DNA of 49,367 nt from Abiotrophia sp965245735. Lineage in GTDB: Bacteria; Bacillota; Bacilli; Lactobacillales; Aerococcaceae. The DNA lies in assembly GCA_965245735.1 (NCBI GenBank), contig CBDFAX010000013.1, positions 1 through 49,367 of the forward strand, written 5' to 3'. Positions 1 through 7,894 of this stretch are shown here, one piece after another (position 1 is the first letter of the stretch; every line of letters starts with the position of its first letter). Below the pieces are notes generated by a model that saw only the letters and a list, made by a program, of their open reading frames with translations, ran no database searches and was not told the origin of the DNA. Made by a program: the position numbers and the translations under genes.

Positions 1-14
1 TCCATTGCTTCCAT
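1..14 (-). CDS. 5' end of the next mevalonate-operon gene (cut by window edge)
   Basis: Only the first codons (Met-Glu-Ala-Met) lie inside the window. An ATG at 14-12 on the minus strand follows a strong GAAGGAGG ribosome site at 21-28, just after the mvaD stop. In related bacteria mvaK1-mvaD is followed by phosphomevalonate kinase (mvaK2), which is the best guess from gene order alone. The sequence present cannot confirm the product. Confidence 0.5.
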
Positions 15-28
15 GGGCTGCCTCCTTC

Positions 29-1030
29 TTAATTATGAATTGGATAAGGTGCGGGGCCAGGGTAGGCCACCGCCAATTGCTTGGAATCAAATTCGGTCAT
101 AAAACGATTGCGAATAGCCTCTGCTTGACTTGCTGGACAGAGAACCTTGACATTAGGACCCGCGTCCATGGTGAAATAGGCGGTGAATCCTTCTTGCCGT
201 AGTTGTCGTACCAAGTCCATGGCCTTGAGCGAATCTGCCTCCCAATAGCTAAAGCTTGGGTTGGCCGCAATCATGGTCGCATGCATCTTCATGGCATTGT
301 GTTCAGCAATTTGGCCTACACTGGCTAAGTCATGGGATAGTATGGCAGGTTGAATAGCAGCTAAATCCTTGGCAACTTCATCAGGCCACAAGGCATAAAA
401 AGGCGATGTCTCCATGGTCAGGGCCATGCCTTGGCGGCTAGAAATCTTCTTGGTTCCTTTGTTGACCATAACGACTAGCATGGCCAAATCCCAGTCAGCT
501 GCCTCAAAAGGTTCAGCATAAGAAGAGTCGCTGTCCTCTCCCTGACCCGCATGCCAAATAACGAAGCCACCAAAAAGACTACGGCTAGCAGAACCTGAAC
601 CCTGACGGGCTAAAATGGATAGTTGACGTTGAGATAAATCCAAACCTAAGGCGGCATTGGTCGCACAGGCCAAGGCTGCGTAGGCAGAGGCTGATGAAGC
701 CAAGCCAGCTGCCGTCGGAACATGATTGGTGCTGGTCACCAGAGCCCGGCAATCGGTCTGGGCAAGCGCCCGAAAACGGTCTAGGAAGGCGGAGACTTTG
801 GCTACTTGGCTAGCCTCTTGCTCCTGGCCATCGAGAATAAAACGGTCATGGGCTAGCTGGGCATCAAAAGTCACTTGGGTATCGGTGTAGAAGGCATCTA
901 AGGTCAGTGACAACGAACTTGTCACCGGCAGGAAGAGGGCTTGGTCGCGTTTGCCCCAATACTTAATCAGGGCGATATTGGTATGAGCGCGATAGGTCGC
1001 GCTCCCTTTTGATGGATTTGGCTGAATCAT
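29..1030 (-). CDS. mvaD: Diphosphomevalonate decarboxylase
   Basis: This cytosolic GHMP-family enzyme decarboxylates mevalonate diphosphate to isopentenyl diphosphate with ATP, the last step of the mevalonate route to isoprenoids. The 333-residue product has the family N-terminal sequence ALIKYWGKRD and the ATP-binding loop PTAAGLASSASAYAAL. The start is set at the ATG of MIQPNPSKG because GGAGGAGG lies just upstream; the longer reading into mvaK1 has no ribosome site. It follows mvaK1 by 16 bases and is followed closely by another ribosome site and ATG, so the genes form an operon. Identification is firm. Confidence 0.95.
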   Translation of the reverse strand: MIQPNPSKGSATYRAHTNIALIKYWGKRDQALFLPVTSSLSLTLDAFYTDTQVTFDAQLAHDRFILDGQEQEASQVAKVSAFLDRFRALAQTDCRALVTSTNHVPTAAGLASSASAYAALACATNAALGLDLSQRQLSILARQGSGSASRSLFGGFVIWHAGQGEDSDSSYAEPFEAADWDLAMLVVMVNKGTKKISSRQGMALTMETSPFYALWPDEVAKDLAAIQPAILSHDLASVGQIAEHNAMKMHATMIAANPSFSYWEADSLKAMDLVRQLRQEGFTAYFTMDAGPNVKVLCPASQAEAIRNRFMTEFDSKQLAVAYPGPAPYPIHN

Positions 1031-1046
1031 AGGGCTCCTCCTCCTT

Positions 1047-2042
1047 TTAAATGGCCATGGTCCAGGTACGGCCGGCACCTGCCTGACGCATGGCCTGGCT
1101 GATGGCCTCGGCCTGCTGGGCCTGGCTGGCTAGGGCAATGACACAGCCGCCCAAGCCCCCGCCCGTTAACTTAGCACCTAGAGCACCCGCTAACCAGGCG
1201 GATTTGACAATATGATCTAGCTCAGGGGTCGAAACCTTGAGCTGGTTGAGATAATAGTGGTTGTAAGTCATTAGACGACCCAAGGCCACCAAATCTCCTT
1301 GACGGATGGCCTGTTGGGCTTGAATGGTGCATTCCCCAATGGCTGCCATGGTCTTCATGACCTGGTCAGGTCTGTCTTGCGCTAGCTGAGCTACTTGAGC
1401 GACAGCAAGCTTGGTTTGGCCTGCCTGTCCGCTATCGGCAATCACCAGATAGCCTCCCAAGTTCATTTGGAAGGCTTGTGGCGTTAGGCCCTTACGATAG
1501 AGGGCGGGCTGTGTGGTCGAGGTCATCAAGGTATCCAGGCCACTTGGCGCACCGTGAGCCAAGACTTCAGCCTGGTTGACCATGTAGTGCAGCACTTCCT
1601 GAGTCAGATCGACCCCATAGTAATCGGCCAAAGCCCGCACTAGGGCAACCGCCACAGCGGCTGACGACCCCATGCCTCTTTCTTGAGGAATGTCGCTATC
1701 AATACGAATATGGATAGCCGAAGCCTGATTTTTAGGCGCGCAATGCTCCTGAGCCAAACTGATAGCAGCCTGCACATTTTGCAGTTCTTGTGGCGCATCT
1801 GCCAAAGGCCCCTTGTAGTAGCGGCAGGACAAATAGTCTGCCTGATGTTGGGTTGGGGTTACCCGGACACGGATGGCCACAGCCGGTACCGGCAAGGCAA
1901 TGGCTGGGTAATCGTAGACAACGGCATGCTCCCCCATAAGGATGACTTTACCGTGGGCGGTCCCCATACCTACTGAGCTTTCCGCTACTTGGCTTTTTAT
2001 ATTTAATTCTTTATGTTGATTTTCTAGCATCTTTTTAGGCAC
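1047..2042 (-). CDS. mvaK1: Mevalonate kinase
   Basis: This enzyme phosphorylates mevalonate at the 5-hydroxyl with ATP, the first committed kinase of the mevalonate route. The GHMP kinase signature is visible: GKVILMGEHAVVYDYPAIALP near the N-terminus, then the PQERGMGSSAAVAVAL phosphate loop and a C-terminal KLTGGGLGGCVIAL motif. I chose a GTG start at 2042 because AAAGGGGA sits eight bases upstream. An ATG at 2030 or one at 1967 (just before GTAHGKVIL) are alternatives; the latter gives the more typical family N-terminus but has a poorer ribosome site. It is the first gene of the mva operon. Confidence 0.9.
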   Translation of the reverse strand: MPKKMLENQHKELNIKSQVAESSVGMGTAHGKVILMGEHAVVYDYPAIALPVPAVAIRVRVTPTQHQADYLSCRYYKGPLADAPQELQNVQAAISLAQEHCAPKNQASAIHIRIDSDIPQERGMGSSAAVAVALVRALADYYGVDLTQEVLHYMVNQAEVLAHGAPSGLDTLMTSTTQPALYRKGLTPQAFQMNLGGYLVIADSGQAGQTKLAVAQVAQLAQDRPDQVMKTMAAIGECTIQAQQAIRQGDLVALGRLMTYNHYYLNQLKVSTPELDHIVKSAWLAGALGAKLTGGGLGGCVIALASQAQQAEAISQAMRQAGAGRTWTMAI

Positions 2043-2079
2043 AAAAAGGTCCCCTTTACGAGTCAATTCGTCATGTTCT

Positions 2080-2085
2080 ATTGTA
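2080..2085 (-). promoter_or_regulatory. Possible -10 box of the mva operon
   Basis: TACAAT reads on the minus strand about 38 bases before the mvaK1 GTG start. No convincing -35 box is seen at the right spacing, so this is a weak assignment. Confidence 0.3.
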
Positions 2086-2133
2086 GCGCATCCCAGGAAA
2101 AAGTGGGATTTTTAGGGAAAGTTTTAAGCAATC

Positions 2134-2162
2134 TTAAACTTTCTTAGATTCTGTGGTAAAAT
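2134..2162 (+). promoter_or_regulatory. Putative coaA promoter
   Basis: TTAAAC (2134-2139) and TAAAAT (2157-2162) are separated by 17 bases and end about 31 bases before the coaA start. The -10 is good (5 of 6); the -35 is poor (3 of 6). Confidence 0.45.
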
Positions 2163-2193
2163 AAGCCTAAGCATCCCCGTCAGGAGGTATCTC

Positions 2194-3129
2194 ATGTCAT
2201 TGGAAATGTTCACGCGCTACGCGCCCCAAGAGTGGCAAAAGCTCCACCAAGAGGGCCAACCTATACCCCAGGTCCATGAATTGGCTCGACTGGTCTCACT
2301 TAATGACCGCCTGTCTCAGGCAGATGTGGCCACCATCTACGCCCCTATGATTCATTATTTGGATATGATGATGACCTATCAACAAGCCTATCAGTCGGCC
2401 AAATATCAATTTCTGCAGGGCCAGAACCATCCCTCTCTTCAATCCCACCAGCCTTTTGTCATTGGGATTTCAGGGAGTGTGGCGGTCGGCAAGAGTACGA
2501 CGGCCCGGGTCTTGCATGAGCTACTGAGCCGGACCTATCCAGAGCGCAAAGTCGCCCTGATGACCACCGATGGCTTCCTCTATCCTAACGCTGAATTAAT
2601 TCGGCGTGGCATCCTAGGCCGCAAGGGGTTCCCAGATTCCTATGATATGCCTCGTCTCCTAGACTTCATGCAGCGTATCAAGACGCGCAAAGGGCCAGTC
2701 AGCTACCCTGTTTATTCCCACCAGGTCTATGATGTCTTAGTTGGGCAAGAAGCTGTCATGGAAGATCCCGACATCCTGATTGTGGAAGGAATTAATGTCT
2801 TGCAACTGCCACAGAACCAAAAACTCTATGTCAGCGACTTTTTCGATGTCTCCATCTATATCGACGCTAATCCTGTCCATATTCAACGTTGGTACATGGA
2901 ACGTTTCGAGCTCTTGCTGGACTTGGCCAAACAAGATCCTCATAACTACTACTTCGAGCTGTCCCAAAAACCACGCCAACAAGCCCGGCAGTATGCTAAC
3001 GAGGCTTGGCAGACCATTAACCTAGTTAACTTGATTCAAAATATCGCCCCTACCCGTGAACGGGCAGACCTTATTCTGCATAAGGCCTCCAACCATTTGG
3101 TGGACAGCATTTATGTCAGAAATTACTAG
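2194..3129 (+). CDS. coaA: Type I pantothenate kinase
   Basis: This enzyme phosphorylates pantothenate to 4'-phosphopantothenate, the controlled first step of coenzyme A synthesis. The 311 residues match the length of bacterial CoaA. The P-loop GISGSVAVGKSTTAR is at about residues 91-105, followed by the typical TTDGFLYPN and RKGFPDSYD segments and the VEGINVLQ motif. AGGAGG lies about eight bases before the ATG. The gene is a single transcription unit with its own promoter, facing away from the mva genes and closed by a terminator. Identification is firm. Confidence 0.96.
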   Translation: MSLEMFTRYAPQEWQKLHQEGQPIPQVHELARLVSLNDRLSQADVATIYAPMIHYLDMMMTYQQAYQSAKYQFLQGQNHPSLQSHQPFVIGISGSVAVGKSTTARVLHELLSRTYPERKVALMTTDGFLYPNAELIRRGILGRKGFPDSYDMPRLLDFMQRIKTRKGPVSYPVYSHQVYDVLVGQEAVMEDPDILIVEGINVLQLPQNQKLYVSDFFDVSIYIDANPVHIQRWYMERFELLLDLAKQDPHNYYFELSQKPRQQARQYANEAWQTINLVNLIQNIAPTRERADLILHKASNHLVDSIYVRNY

Positions 3130-3143
3130 AACTTCAGCTAAAC

Positions 3144-3180
3144 AAAAAGTCGCCACAAGTTAAACTTATGGCGACTTTTT
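3144..3180. terminator. Bidirectional terminator between coaA and the DegV gene
   Basis: A 12-base perfect stem, AAAAAGTCGCCA pairing with TGGCGACTTTTT, has a 13-base loop and A/T runs on both sides, so it can serve both convergent genes. Confidence 0.9.
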
Positions 3181-3195
3181 ATTTAAGTAATAGAG

Positions 3196-4068
3196 TTAGA
3201 AATCTGCCGGCAACTTAGGCACAATCCCTAAGCCCTTGGTGCCATCACCCGTATGGGTACCGATGACAGGGCCAATATTGGTATAGCTAAGAGGCATTCC
3301 AGGATAGGCATCCTTCATCATTTCATCCAATACCTTTAAATCTTCTGGCGCACCAGCTTGGCCAATGCCGACATGCACGCCCTGAGGGTAGCGTGTTTGC
3401 CATTCTGCCACTAGTTCCACCATGCGACGGTAAACTTTCTTGGTCGTACGGATTTTTTCAGTGACAGCAATCTTACCTTCTTCAAAATGCAGTAGAGGAC
3501 GAATCTGTAAGATATTACCCAAGAGGGCACTGGAAGCCGACAGGCGGCCACCCTTAACCAAGTTATTGAGATCTCCTACCATGAGATAGACATCCGAATG
3601 ACGAGCCGACCATTCTAGGCGACGACCCACTTCCTCTGCTGACAAACCTTGGTCAATCCAGCCTAAGGTTTCCTTGACTAAGATTTCCATGACCATGCAG
3701 GATGAGCCAGAGTCTACCGCATAAGCGTCTAATTTATCCTCATACTCGCTTAAGAGCATGCGGGCAGTTTGATAGGTTCCGCTGATTTCACTGGAGAGGT
3801 GAATGGCATAGACCGTATCATAGCCAGCCGCTACTAATTGGTCCAAGAGGGCCAAGTAATCCCCTGGTTGGGGCTGAGAAGTTGTCGGTAATTGGTTTTC
3901 AGACTTGAGGCGAGTGTAAAATTCATTTGATAATTGCTGGTCAGAAGTATCCTTCATAACTGAGCCATCGCTGAAATTAACCGACAAGGCAACTTGATAG
4001 ACGTCTGGATGTTGGGCTAAGGCCTCTGATAAGTAGGCAGTAGAGTCAACAATCACAGCTGCTTTCAT
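3196..4068 (-). CDS. DegV family fatty-acid-binding protein
   Basis: DegV proteins bind fatty acids in the cytosol; Firmicute members act as FakB subunits that present fatty acid to the kinase FakA. This 290-residue product begins with AAVIVDSTAYLS, the family's DST motif, and carries the SSEISGTYQTA and GRLSASSALLGNILQIRPLL segments typical of the fold. The start is placed at the second ATG (4068): AAGGAGGA almost touches the first ATG at 4074 but is seven bases from the second. It is monocistronic with its own extended -10 promoter. Which fatty acid it prefers cannot be told. Confidence 0.9.
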   Translation of the reverse strand: MKAAVIVDSTAYLSEALAQHPDVYQVALSVNFSDGSVMKDTSDQQLSNEFYTRLKSENQLPTTSQPQPGDYLALLDQLVAAGYDTVYAIHLSSEISGTYQTARMLLSEYEDKLDAYAVDSGSSCMVMEILVKETLGWIDQGLSAEEVGRRLEWSARHSDVYLMVGDLNNLVKGGRLSASSALLGNILQIRPLLHFEEGKIAVTEKIRTTKKVYRRMVELVAEWQTRYPQGVHVGIGQAGAPEDLKVLDEMMKDAYPGMPLSYTNIGPVIGTHTGDGTKGLGIVPKLPADF

Positions 4069-4105
4069 CAACATTCCTCCTTAATTCAAAATACGCTCCA
4101 GAGGG

Positions 4106-4134
4106 ATTATATCAAATATCGCGCCAAATGTCTT
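4106..4134 (-). promoter_or_regulatory. Promoter of the DegV gene
   Basis: On the minus strand TGATATAAT forms an extended -10 (TATAAT at 4106-4111), with AAGACA 17 bases upstream (4129-4134). It ends about 38 bases before the chosen start. Confidence 0.65.
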
Positions 4135-4140
4135 GCCATG

Positions 4141-4149
4141 TGGTAGAAT
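4141..4149 (+). promoter_or_regulatory. Extended -10 of the YigZ/IMPACT gene
   Basis: TGGTAGAAT fits TGnTATAAT with one mismatch and lies 22 bases before the ATG at 4172. No clear -35 box is seen. Confidence 0.5.
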
Positions 4150-4171
4150 AATGTGGAAGGGAGGCGCCCCA

Positions 4172-4825
4172 ATGAACTATCTGACCATTGATCAAGCCAG
4201 TGTCCACGAAATCGAAATCAAGAAGTCCCGCTTCCTCTGCTATCTCTACCCTCTACAGGATGCAGCCGACTTTCCACCCATCCTTGCCGCCTTGCGCAAG
4301 GAACATTACAAGGCTGCGCATCATTGTAGCGCCTATATTATCGGCCCTGATTCCCTGACCCAGAAAATGAGCGATGATGGGGAACCTGCTGGTACGGCCG
4401 GCGTTCCCATGCTAGAGGTTCTCAAGCAACGTCAGTTGACTAATCTAGCCGCCGTGGTCGTCCGCTATTTTGGCGGGATTAAGCTAGGGGCTGGGGGCCT
4501 CATTCGTGCCTATTCCAGTGCAGTCAGTGAAGCCTTGAATCAGGCTACGATTGTTGCCAACGTCAACCAATTGCTAGTAGCCTTAGAGCTGGGCTATAAC
4601 CAAGTCGATTCCTTCCAGTATTTTCTGGACCATAGTGACTTGGATGTCACGGTTATGGACACCGAGTATGCCGGCCAAGTCACCTATACTTTGGCTATCT
4701 ATCAAGACCAAGCTGCGGCCCTAGAAGCCCAACTACGCAACCGTTTCAATGGCCAAATAGGCTGGCTAGAACTAGGCGAGGAAACCGTCAATGTCCCCGT
4801 CAAACAAGCAGCCGACCAAGGTTAA
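4172..4825 (+). CDS. YigZ/IMPACT family protein
   Basis: The 217-residue product belongs to the UPF0029/IMPACT family (YigZ in E. coli, YvyE in Bacillus), whose exact biochemical role is unsettled. The core signature is visible: KKSRFLCYLYPL, then AAHHCSAYIIG, DDGEPAGTAGVPML and VVRYFGGIKLGAGGLIRAYSSA. The C-terminal half (about residues 130-210) fits the ferredoxin-like second domain. The start follows GGGAGG by seven bases; an earlier in-frame ATG at 4133 lies before the -10 box and is rejected. It is a single gene between a promoter and a terminator. Confidence 0.9.
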   Translation: MNYLTIDQASVHEIEIKKSRFLCYLYPLQDAADFPPILAALRKEHYKAAHHCSAYIIGPDSLTQKMSDDGEPAGTAGVPMLEVLKQRQLTNLAAVVVRYFGGIKLGAGGLIRAYSSAVSEALNQATIVANVNQLLVALELGYNQVDSFQYFLDHSDLDVTVMDTEYAGQVTYTLAIYQDQAAALEAQLRNRFNGQIGWLELGEETVNVPVKQAADQG

Positions 4826-4835
4826 GATATATACA

Positions 4836-4865
4836 AAAGACCCGAGACAAGTGTCTCGGGTCTTT
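4836..4865. terminator. Bidirectional terminator
   Basis: AAAGACCCGAGACA pairs perfectly with TGTCTCGGGTCTTT around a two-base centre. It lies between convergent genes and can serve both. Confidence 0.88.
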
Positions 4866-4872
4866 GTGTCCT

Positions 4873-6078
4873 CTAGAACTTTTCGAAGAAGCTCTGCAAC
4901 CAGTTAACTAAGGCACCTTGCTTGAGGTTATCAGGCAAGACCTGGTTGACAACCGCCACATGCTGTTCAAAAGAGCGGTTCATGATTTTCTGGATTTCTC
5001 TCAGGCGCATATCGCGTCCTTGGCGTTCTGCGATGGCAATTTGCTTGAGAACCTCGATATAACTGTAGGCCAGACTCAAAGTCAAACCAGAAGCAATGGC
5101 TCCCGTCACAGCGCCGCCCGTTACTGTCCCCAAACCAGGCAGGATCTTGAAGACAGATGATACCACGAGTTTACCTATCAAAGTCGTGCCACCGGTCCCA
5201 CCTAAGCCCATGACTAGGCTAATTAACTGGGATTTCTCTAGCGACACCCCGAAGATGGCCGATAGATGGGCCAACATGGTAATCTGCATAGGAACTAGGA
5301 GCGTTGCGTCCGCTACTGGAATTGGCATAAAGCCTACCCCAAAGGCAGTCGTCACATAGGTTTGCGCCCAACGTCTAGCCTCTTTGACCTTTCTTGCCAA
5401 ATCGACCTGTTGGGCGTTGATAAAAGCCCGGTGAACTGACTCCGGCACTAAACTTAGACTCAATTCCAGGAGCTCATTCAAACCATGAGGCGGAATCAGA
5501 GCCTGTTTAGGTAGGCTATAAGCCTTGGCCAGAATGGGCACAATCCCCTTAACTGGCAGGGCCATTGCCTGTAACTGATTAAGAAATTCCTGGTTACCTG
5601 GATCTAATTGTTGAGTCAAGACCAGAATAACCGGTACATACTGGGCCAAGGTCTTGATGATTTCGATTTCCATGGCTTCAATTCTAGCCATAGTCGAATT
5701 CAAGCAGTAGTAGACCACGTGAATTTTATCGCGCGGGTCGCCTTGACGTTTCTCAATCAGGAGATCCGACAAACTAGCTAAGACCTCCCGCTGGGATTCA
5801 GCTGTCAACTCCAGCCCCTTGGTATCGTAGAGGGTCAGAGGCACGCCTTCCTTGGTAATGCGCACCAGCTGTTGAGTAATGGGTAGCCCGGCCCCTGTGC
5901 TTGCCAGATTTTCCCGGAAAAGGGCATTAATTAGCGTGGATTTACCACTCCCGGTTTTACCTGCAACTAGGACATTGAGGGGTTGCATCTTGTCAACTTC
6001 AGTCTGGGTTTTATTGAGTAACTCATCCACCAGCTGGGTGTTGACCCGACGCTTGAAAAGTTGATTTAGTTGGCGCAT
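4873..6078 (-). CDS. Era/dynamin-like GTPase with C-terminal DUF697 (YcjF-like) domain
   Basis: The 401-residue protein starts with a GTPase domain: the P-loop GKTGSGKSTLIN at residues 40-51, DTKG (G3) at 85-88, and TQQLD near 155-159 in the place of the usual NKxD. From about residue 240 it has an alanine/glycine-rich hydrophobic region (FGVGFMPIPVADATLL and later GGTGGTTLIGKLV) like the DUF697/YcjF domain, so it probably sits at or in the membrane. Function is not established for this family; stress or envelope roles have been suggested for relatives. AGGAGG precedes the ATG. It follows the zinc peptidase gene by 21 bases and is probably cotranscribed with it. Confidence 0.82.
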   Translation of the reverse strand: MRQLNQLFKRRVNTQLVDELLNKTQTEVDKMQPLNVLVAGKTGSGKSTLINALFRENLASTGAGLPITQQLVRITKEGVPLTLYDTKGLELTAESQREVLASLSDLLIEKRQGDPRDKIHVVYYCLNSTMARIEAMEIEIIKTLAQYVPVILVLTQQLDPGNQEFLNQLQAMALPVKGIVPILAKAYSLPKQALIPPHGLNELLELSLSLVPESVHRAFINAQQVDLARKVKEARRWAQTYVTTAFGVGFMPIPVADATLLVPMQITMLAHLSAIFGVSLEKSQLISLVMGLGGTGGTTLIGKLVVSSVFKILPGLGTVTGGAVTGAIASGLTLSLAYSYIEVLKQIAIAERQGRDMRLREIQKIMNRSFEQHVAVVNQVLPDNLKQGALVNWLQSFFEKF

Positions 6079-6099
6079 AGGCCACCTCCTAGATTGACA

Positions 6100-6786
6100 T
6101 TAGTCGTTGTTACGACTAGATAGAATAATCAAACGGAGCAATTGTAAGGCTGTAGCACTGGCTGCCGCCACATAGGTTAAGGCTGCTGCATTAAGCACCT
6201 TGCGGGCAGCTGGCATTTCTTCTGGGGCCAAAAGTTGGTTTTGTTCCAAGATTTTAAGCGCCCGCGCGCTGGCATCGAATTCCACTGGCAGGGTCACCAC
6301 TTGGAAGACTAGGACTAGGGAGAAGAGAATAATCCCGAATTGGACCAAGCCCATCATTTGGAAGATAAAGCCGGCAATAATAACTGGCATGGCCGCTGCT
6401 GAACCAATTTGGGTCACAGGCACTAGGGCATTACGCAGACGGAGCGGGAAGTAATTCTCCGCGTCTTGAACTGCGTGGCCACATTCGTGGGCAGCAACCG
6501 CAACCGCTGCAACCGAAGTCTCCATGTCGGTCGCATCAGACAGACGCAAGACCTTGTGACGGGAGTCATAGTGGTCAGTCAAATCACCTGAAACGTGTTC
6601 GACTTGAACATTGTTAATCAGGGTTTGTTGCAGAATGGCTTGAGCCACTTGGCGACCGGTCGTGCCCTTGCTAGTTTCCCATTCGCTGTATTTGCTGAAG
6701 GTAGATTTTACTTTCCATTGGGCATAACCAGCAAAAGCCATCCCGATAATGATTAAGAAGTAAGTTGGGTCAAATAAATATCTCAT
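6100..6786 (-). CDS. Membrane zinc metallopeptidase, YugP-like
   Basis: This 228-residue protein has an N-terminal membrane segment (residues about 7-22), the zinc site HECGHAVQ at 100-107, and two further hydrophobic stretches (about 125-165), then a C-terminal one. It matches the Zn_peptidase_2/YugP family of putative membrane-bound neutral zinc peptidases; the substrate is unknown. The glutamate and both histidines of HExxH are present, so it should be active. GGAGG stands eight bases before the ATG, and a TGATATAAT extended -10 lies near 6817-6825. It leads the short operon with the GTPase. Confidence 0.87.
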   Translation of the reverse strand: MRYLFDPTYFLIIIGMAFAGYAQWKVKSTFSKYSEWETSKGTTGRQVAQAILQQTLINNVQVEHVSGDLTDHYDSRHKVLRLSDATDMETSVAAVAVAAHECGHAVQDAENYFPLRLRNALVPVTQIGSAAAMPVIIAGFIFQMMGLVQFGIILFSLVLVFQVVTLPVEFDASARALKILEQNQLLAPEEMPAARKVLNAAALTYVAAASATALQLLRLIILSSRNND

Positions 6787-6898
6787 GGATATCCCTCCAT
6801 TATTTTCAAGTTATACCTTATTATATCAAGTTTAAGGACCCTTGGCATCTTTTAGGCTGAGCCCTTTGGGAAAACTTAAGAAATCTACCATCCACCAA

Positions 6899-6929
6899 GT
6901 CATGACAAATGTCACATCATGTCATGACA
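6899..6929 (+). promoter_or_regulatory. Palindrome array, likely response-regulator operator
   Basis: GTCATGAC occurs at 6899-6906 and again at 6921-6928, 22 bases apart, close to two helical turns. Between them TGACA-AA-TGTCA (6903-6914) forms a further dyad, and the right copy is embedded in the perfect palindrome TGTCATGACA (6920-6929). The array ends about 31 bases before a TATAAT box, an activator-like position in front of the operon that encodes a LuxR-type response regulator. Binding by that regulator is inferred. Confidence 0.65.
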
Positions 6930-6960
6930 GGCGCTACTACTAGCCTCCGATTTCTTGGCC

Positions 6961-6966
6961 TATAAT
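6961..6966 (+). promoter_or_regulatory. -10 box of the ABC/two-component operon
   Basis: A consensus TATAAT lies 30 bases before the first ATG at 6997. No recognisable -35 box is found 16-18 bases upstream, which fits a promoter that needs an activator bound at the palindromes just upstream. Confidence 0.5.
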
Positions 6967-6996
6967 AAAACCATCAACAGCAAGGAGGGAACTATT

Positions 6997-7893
6997 ATGA
7001 GTCTCATTAATGTAAAAGGTGCCGGCAAGACCATCAAGGGCCGCCCCATCTTACAAGATATCAACTTCTCGATTGAGGCCGGTGAATGCATTGCCCTCAT
7101 TGGTCCTAACGGGGCCGGCAAGACCACTCTGATTGAACTCTTACTTCATGACAAAATCCTCAGCCAAGGGTCCATTACCATTAAAGGTCTAGCAGTGGGT
7201 AACCGCAAACTCAAAAGTACTATCGGTCTCCTACCTCAGACTAACGAACTCCCTAAGAACCTCAAGGTCAAAGAATTAATCAGCTTCTTCCAATCAATCT
7301 ATGACTACCCTTTGACGCAGGAAGAAATCCAAGATATTTTGCGTTTCAGTCCAAGCCAATACAATCAGATGACCCAATCCTTATCCGGTGGTCAACGCCG
7401 CCTGCTAAGCTTCGCCTTAACCTTGATTGGCCGTCCTTCCGTTCTCATACTAGACGAACCAACAGCTGCCATGGATACTTCGACACGCCAACAGTTCTGG
7501 GAAATTATCCATCGAATCAAAGAAACCGGGACCACCATTCTCTACTCTTCCCACTACATTGAAGAAGTCGAACATACAGCCGAACGTATTCTAGTGCTCC
7601 ACCAAGGCAAGCTCATTCGTGACACAACACCACACCGTATGCGGTCAGAAGAATTAACCCAGTTCTTTACCGTCCCTGTGCGCTTCCAAGAAGTATTGGC
7701 TAAGCGCCAAGACATTATGGAACTGACTGAAAACAGTGATAACCTGACCTTCCATACTAAGAATGGTGCTGAAGTCTGGGCTGCCCTTAGTCAAGCAGGT
7801 TGCGCCTTCAGTGAATTAGAAGTCGCTCGCCGCACCTTACTCAATAGTATTTTCGAAACCACCCGAGACGACCAAGAAAGCGAGGTAAAATAA
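6997..7893 (+). CDS. ABC transporter ATP-binding protein
   Basis: This 298-residue ATPase powers the permease encoded next. Walker A GPNGAGKTT is at about residues 36-44, the signature LSGGQRR is in the middle, Walker B is LILDEPTAAMD, and the switch histidine lies in YSSHY. About 80 residues follow the ATPase core, as in drug or peptide exporters of the ABC-2 type. The start follows AAGGAGGGA; an earlier in-frame ATG at 6955 overlaps the promoter and is rejected. The four-gene order ATPase, permease, histidine kinase, LuxR-type regulator matches Bacillus yvfRSTU. The exported substrate is unknown. Confidence 0.92.
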   Translation: MSLINVKGAGKTIKGRPILQDINFSIEAGECIALIGPNGAGKTTLIELLLHDKILSQGSITIKGLAVGNRKLKSTIGLLPQTNELPKNLKVKELISFFQSIYDYPLTQEEIQDILRFSPSQYNQMTQSLSGGQRRLLSFALTLIGRPSVLILDEPTAAMDTSTRQQFWEIIHRIKETGTTILYSSHYIEEVEHTAERILVLHQGKLIRDTTPHRMRSEELTQFFTVPVRFQEVLAKRQDIMELTENSDNLTFHTKNGAEVWAALSQAGCAFSELEVARRTLLNSIFETTRDDQESEVK

Positions 7894-7894
7894 A

